Shown here one piece after another: positions 42,901 to 43,238 of a stretch of DNA of 43,238 nt. Source of the stretch: Raineyella antarctica. Lineage in GTDB: Bacteria; Actinomycetota; Actinomycetes; Propionibacteriales; Propionibacteriaceae. How positions within the stretch are numbered: the stretch's first letter is position 1; each line of letters starts with the position of its first letter. Position numbers and translations under genes: made by a program. The stretch is taken from the NCBI RefSeq assembly GCF_900092135.1, contig NZ_FMYF01000016.1, forward strand, positions 1-43,238, given 5' to 3'. The notes beneath the pieces were generated by a model, which saw only the letters and a program-made list of their open reading frames with translations, made no database searches and had not been told where the DNA came from.

Positions 42901-43238
42901 CCGTGGTGCCTTGGCTGGTCAATGGGCGGCGCCGCAGGTTCTGCGGGCGCTGCGCAGAAGGATACGTGCCTGGTAGTGCTCGTTGTTGCGGTAGCCACGC
43001 CCGGTCCGCTTGATGTGTTTGATCGCGGTGTTCGCCGCCTCGGTGCGGGCGTTGGTGACCCGGCTGGTAATGAACACCTCGATCGCCGACCACCACACGT
43101 TCAGCGTGTTCCAGAGCCGGCGGGTCTCGTCGGTGTCAGCGGCCTCCACCCAGTCCTCGAGCCGCGTCCAGGCCTGTCGGGCGGCCTGAAGGGTGGTCGT
43201 GTGCAGCAGGAGCCGCAGGCCTTCTTTGACGCCCCAGG
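42884..43238. mobile_element. ISL3-family insertion sequence, right end (continues beyond window)
   Basis: The element end starts at about 42,884 with GGGCTATTCGTAGTTGACC, which looks like an ISL3-type terminal inverted repeat. It contains the reverse-strand transposase end and interrupts the NERD gene. The left end and target duplication lie outside the window. Confidence 0.7.
42919..43238 (-). CDS. ISL3-family transposase, C-terminal part
   Basis: 106 codons visible, open at the window end. WNTLNVWWSAIEVFITSRVTNARTEAANTAIKHIKRTGRGYRNNEHYQARILL is the conserved C-terminal part of ISL3-type DDE transposases; the Glu in TEAAN is the third catalytic acid. It stops at 42919 about 35 bases inside the element end, the usual layout. 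The sequence is free of frameshifts here, so the copy may be recent. Confidence 0.9.
   Translation of the reverse strand, partial: WGVKEGLRLLLHTTTLQAARQAWTRLEDWVEAADTDETRRLWNTLNVWWSAIEVFITSRVTNARTEAANTAIKHIKRTGRGYRNNEHYQARILLRSARRTCGAAH

Overview
High-GC (about 70%) Actinomycetota chromosome. The family set (YceI, DUF779/AcoR-like GAF regulator/aldehyde dehydrogenase, actinobacterial LuxR two-component pair, PadR, AarF/UbiB, ISL3 transposase, leaderless regulators) fits an actinobacterium. A propionibacterial relative is possible, but no rRNA or other marker is present to prove it. No tRNA, rRNA or CRISPR array was seen.

Layout. 1-1191: tail of a YceI gene, a strong terminator, then a repeat-filled gap. 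1192-4616: aldehyde detoxification cluster (DUF779 protein, GAF-domain regulator, NAD-dependent aldehyde dehydrogenase). 4778-9128: unknown protein paired with an HD-GYP/LuxR fusion regulator, an aldo/keto reductase and a membrane protein. 9212-9853: reverse-strand RibD/DHFR-like reductase. 9854-10601: gap with lower GC. 10602-15915: tight co-directional cluster of a 796-aa Ig-domain protein of unrecognised family, a 489-aa protein with a nuclease-toxin-like C terminus, a 46-aa ORF and a proton antiporter. This is the most unusual part of the window. 16032-17312: secreted endonuclease/exonuclease/phosphatase-fold protein.

17349-18690: sulfur/persulfide-type locus with an ArsR-rhodanese fusion, two matching operators, an OsmC gene with its middle deleted, and a DsrE protein. 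18791-22447: AarF/UbiB kinase-like protein, PadR regulator, a cytosine deaminase fragment and a Ca2+/Na+ antiporter. 22812-27619: L-2-hydroxyglutarate oxidase, a two-component system and a membrane protein divergent from its kinase. 27816-28843: an orphan ribbon-helix-helix protein and a membrane-anchored protein with atypical codons. 29251-31585: ammonium transporter with two GlnR-like boxes, divergent from a collagen-like protein ending in a tail-collar domain.

31820-40134 holds two small regulator plus SRPBCC operons (TetR and ArsR types), both predicted to be leaderless with the operator at the start codon. Between them lie a Tat-exported metallo-beta-lactamase-fold hydrolase, a NERD-helicase fusion, a DUF1697 protein, a serine beta-lactamase-like hydrolase, a cupin and a DUF898 protein. 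40296-43238: a cytochrome P450 with an unusual I helix, a CPBP protease, and a NERD-domain gene cut off by an ISL3-family insertion sequence that runs out of the window.

Genome wear is visible at several points (osmC deletion, codA fragment, possible hydrolase fragment, IS-interrupted NERD gene), so this looks like an accessory, rearranging chromosome segment. GTACG/CGTAC is noticeably frequent.
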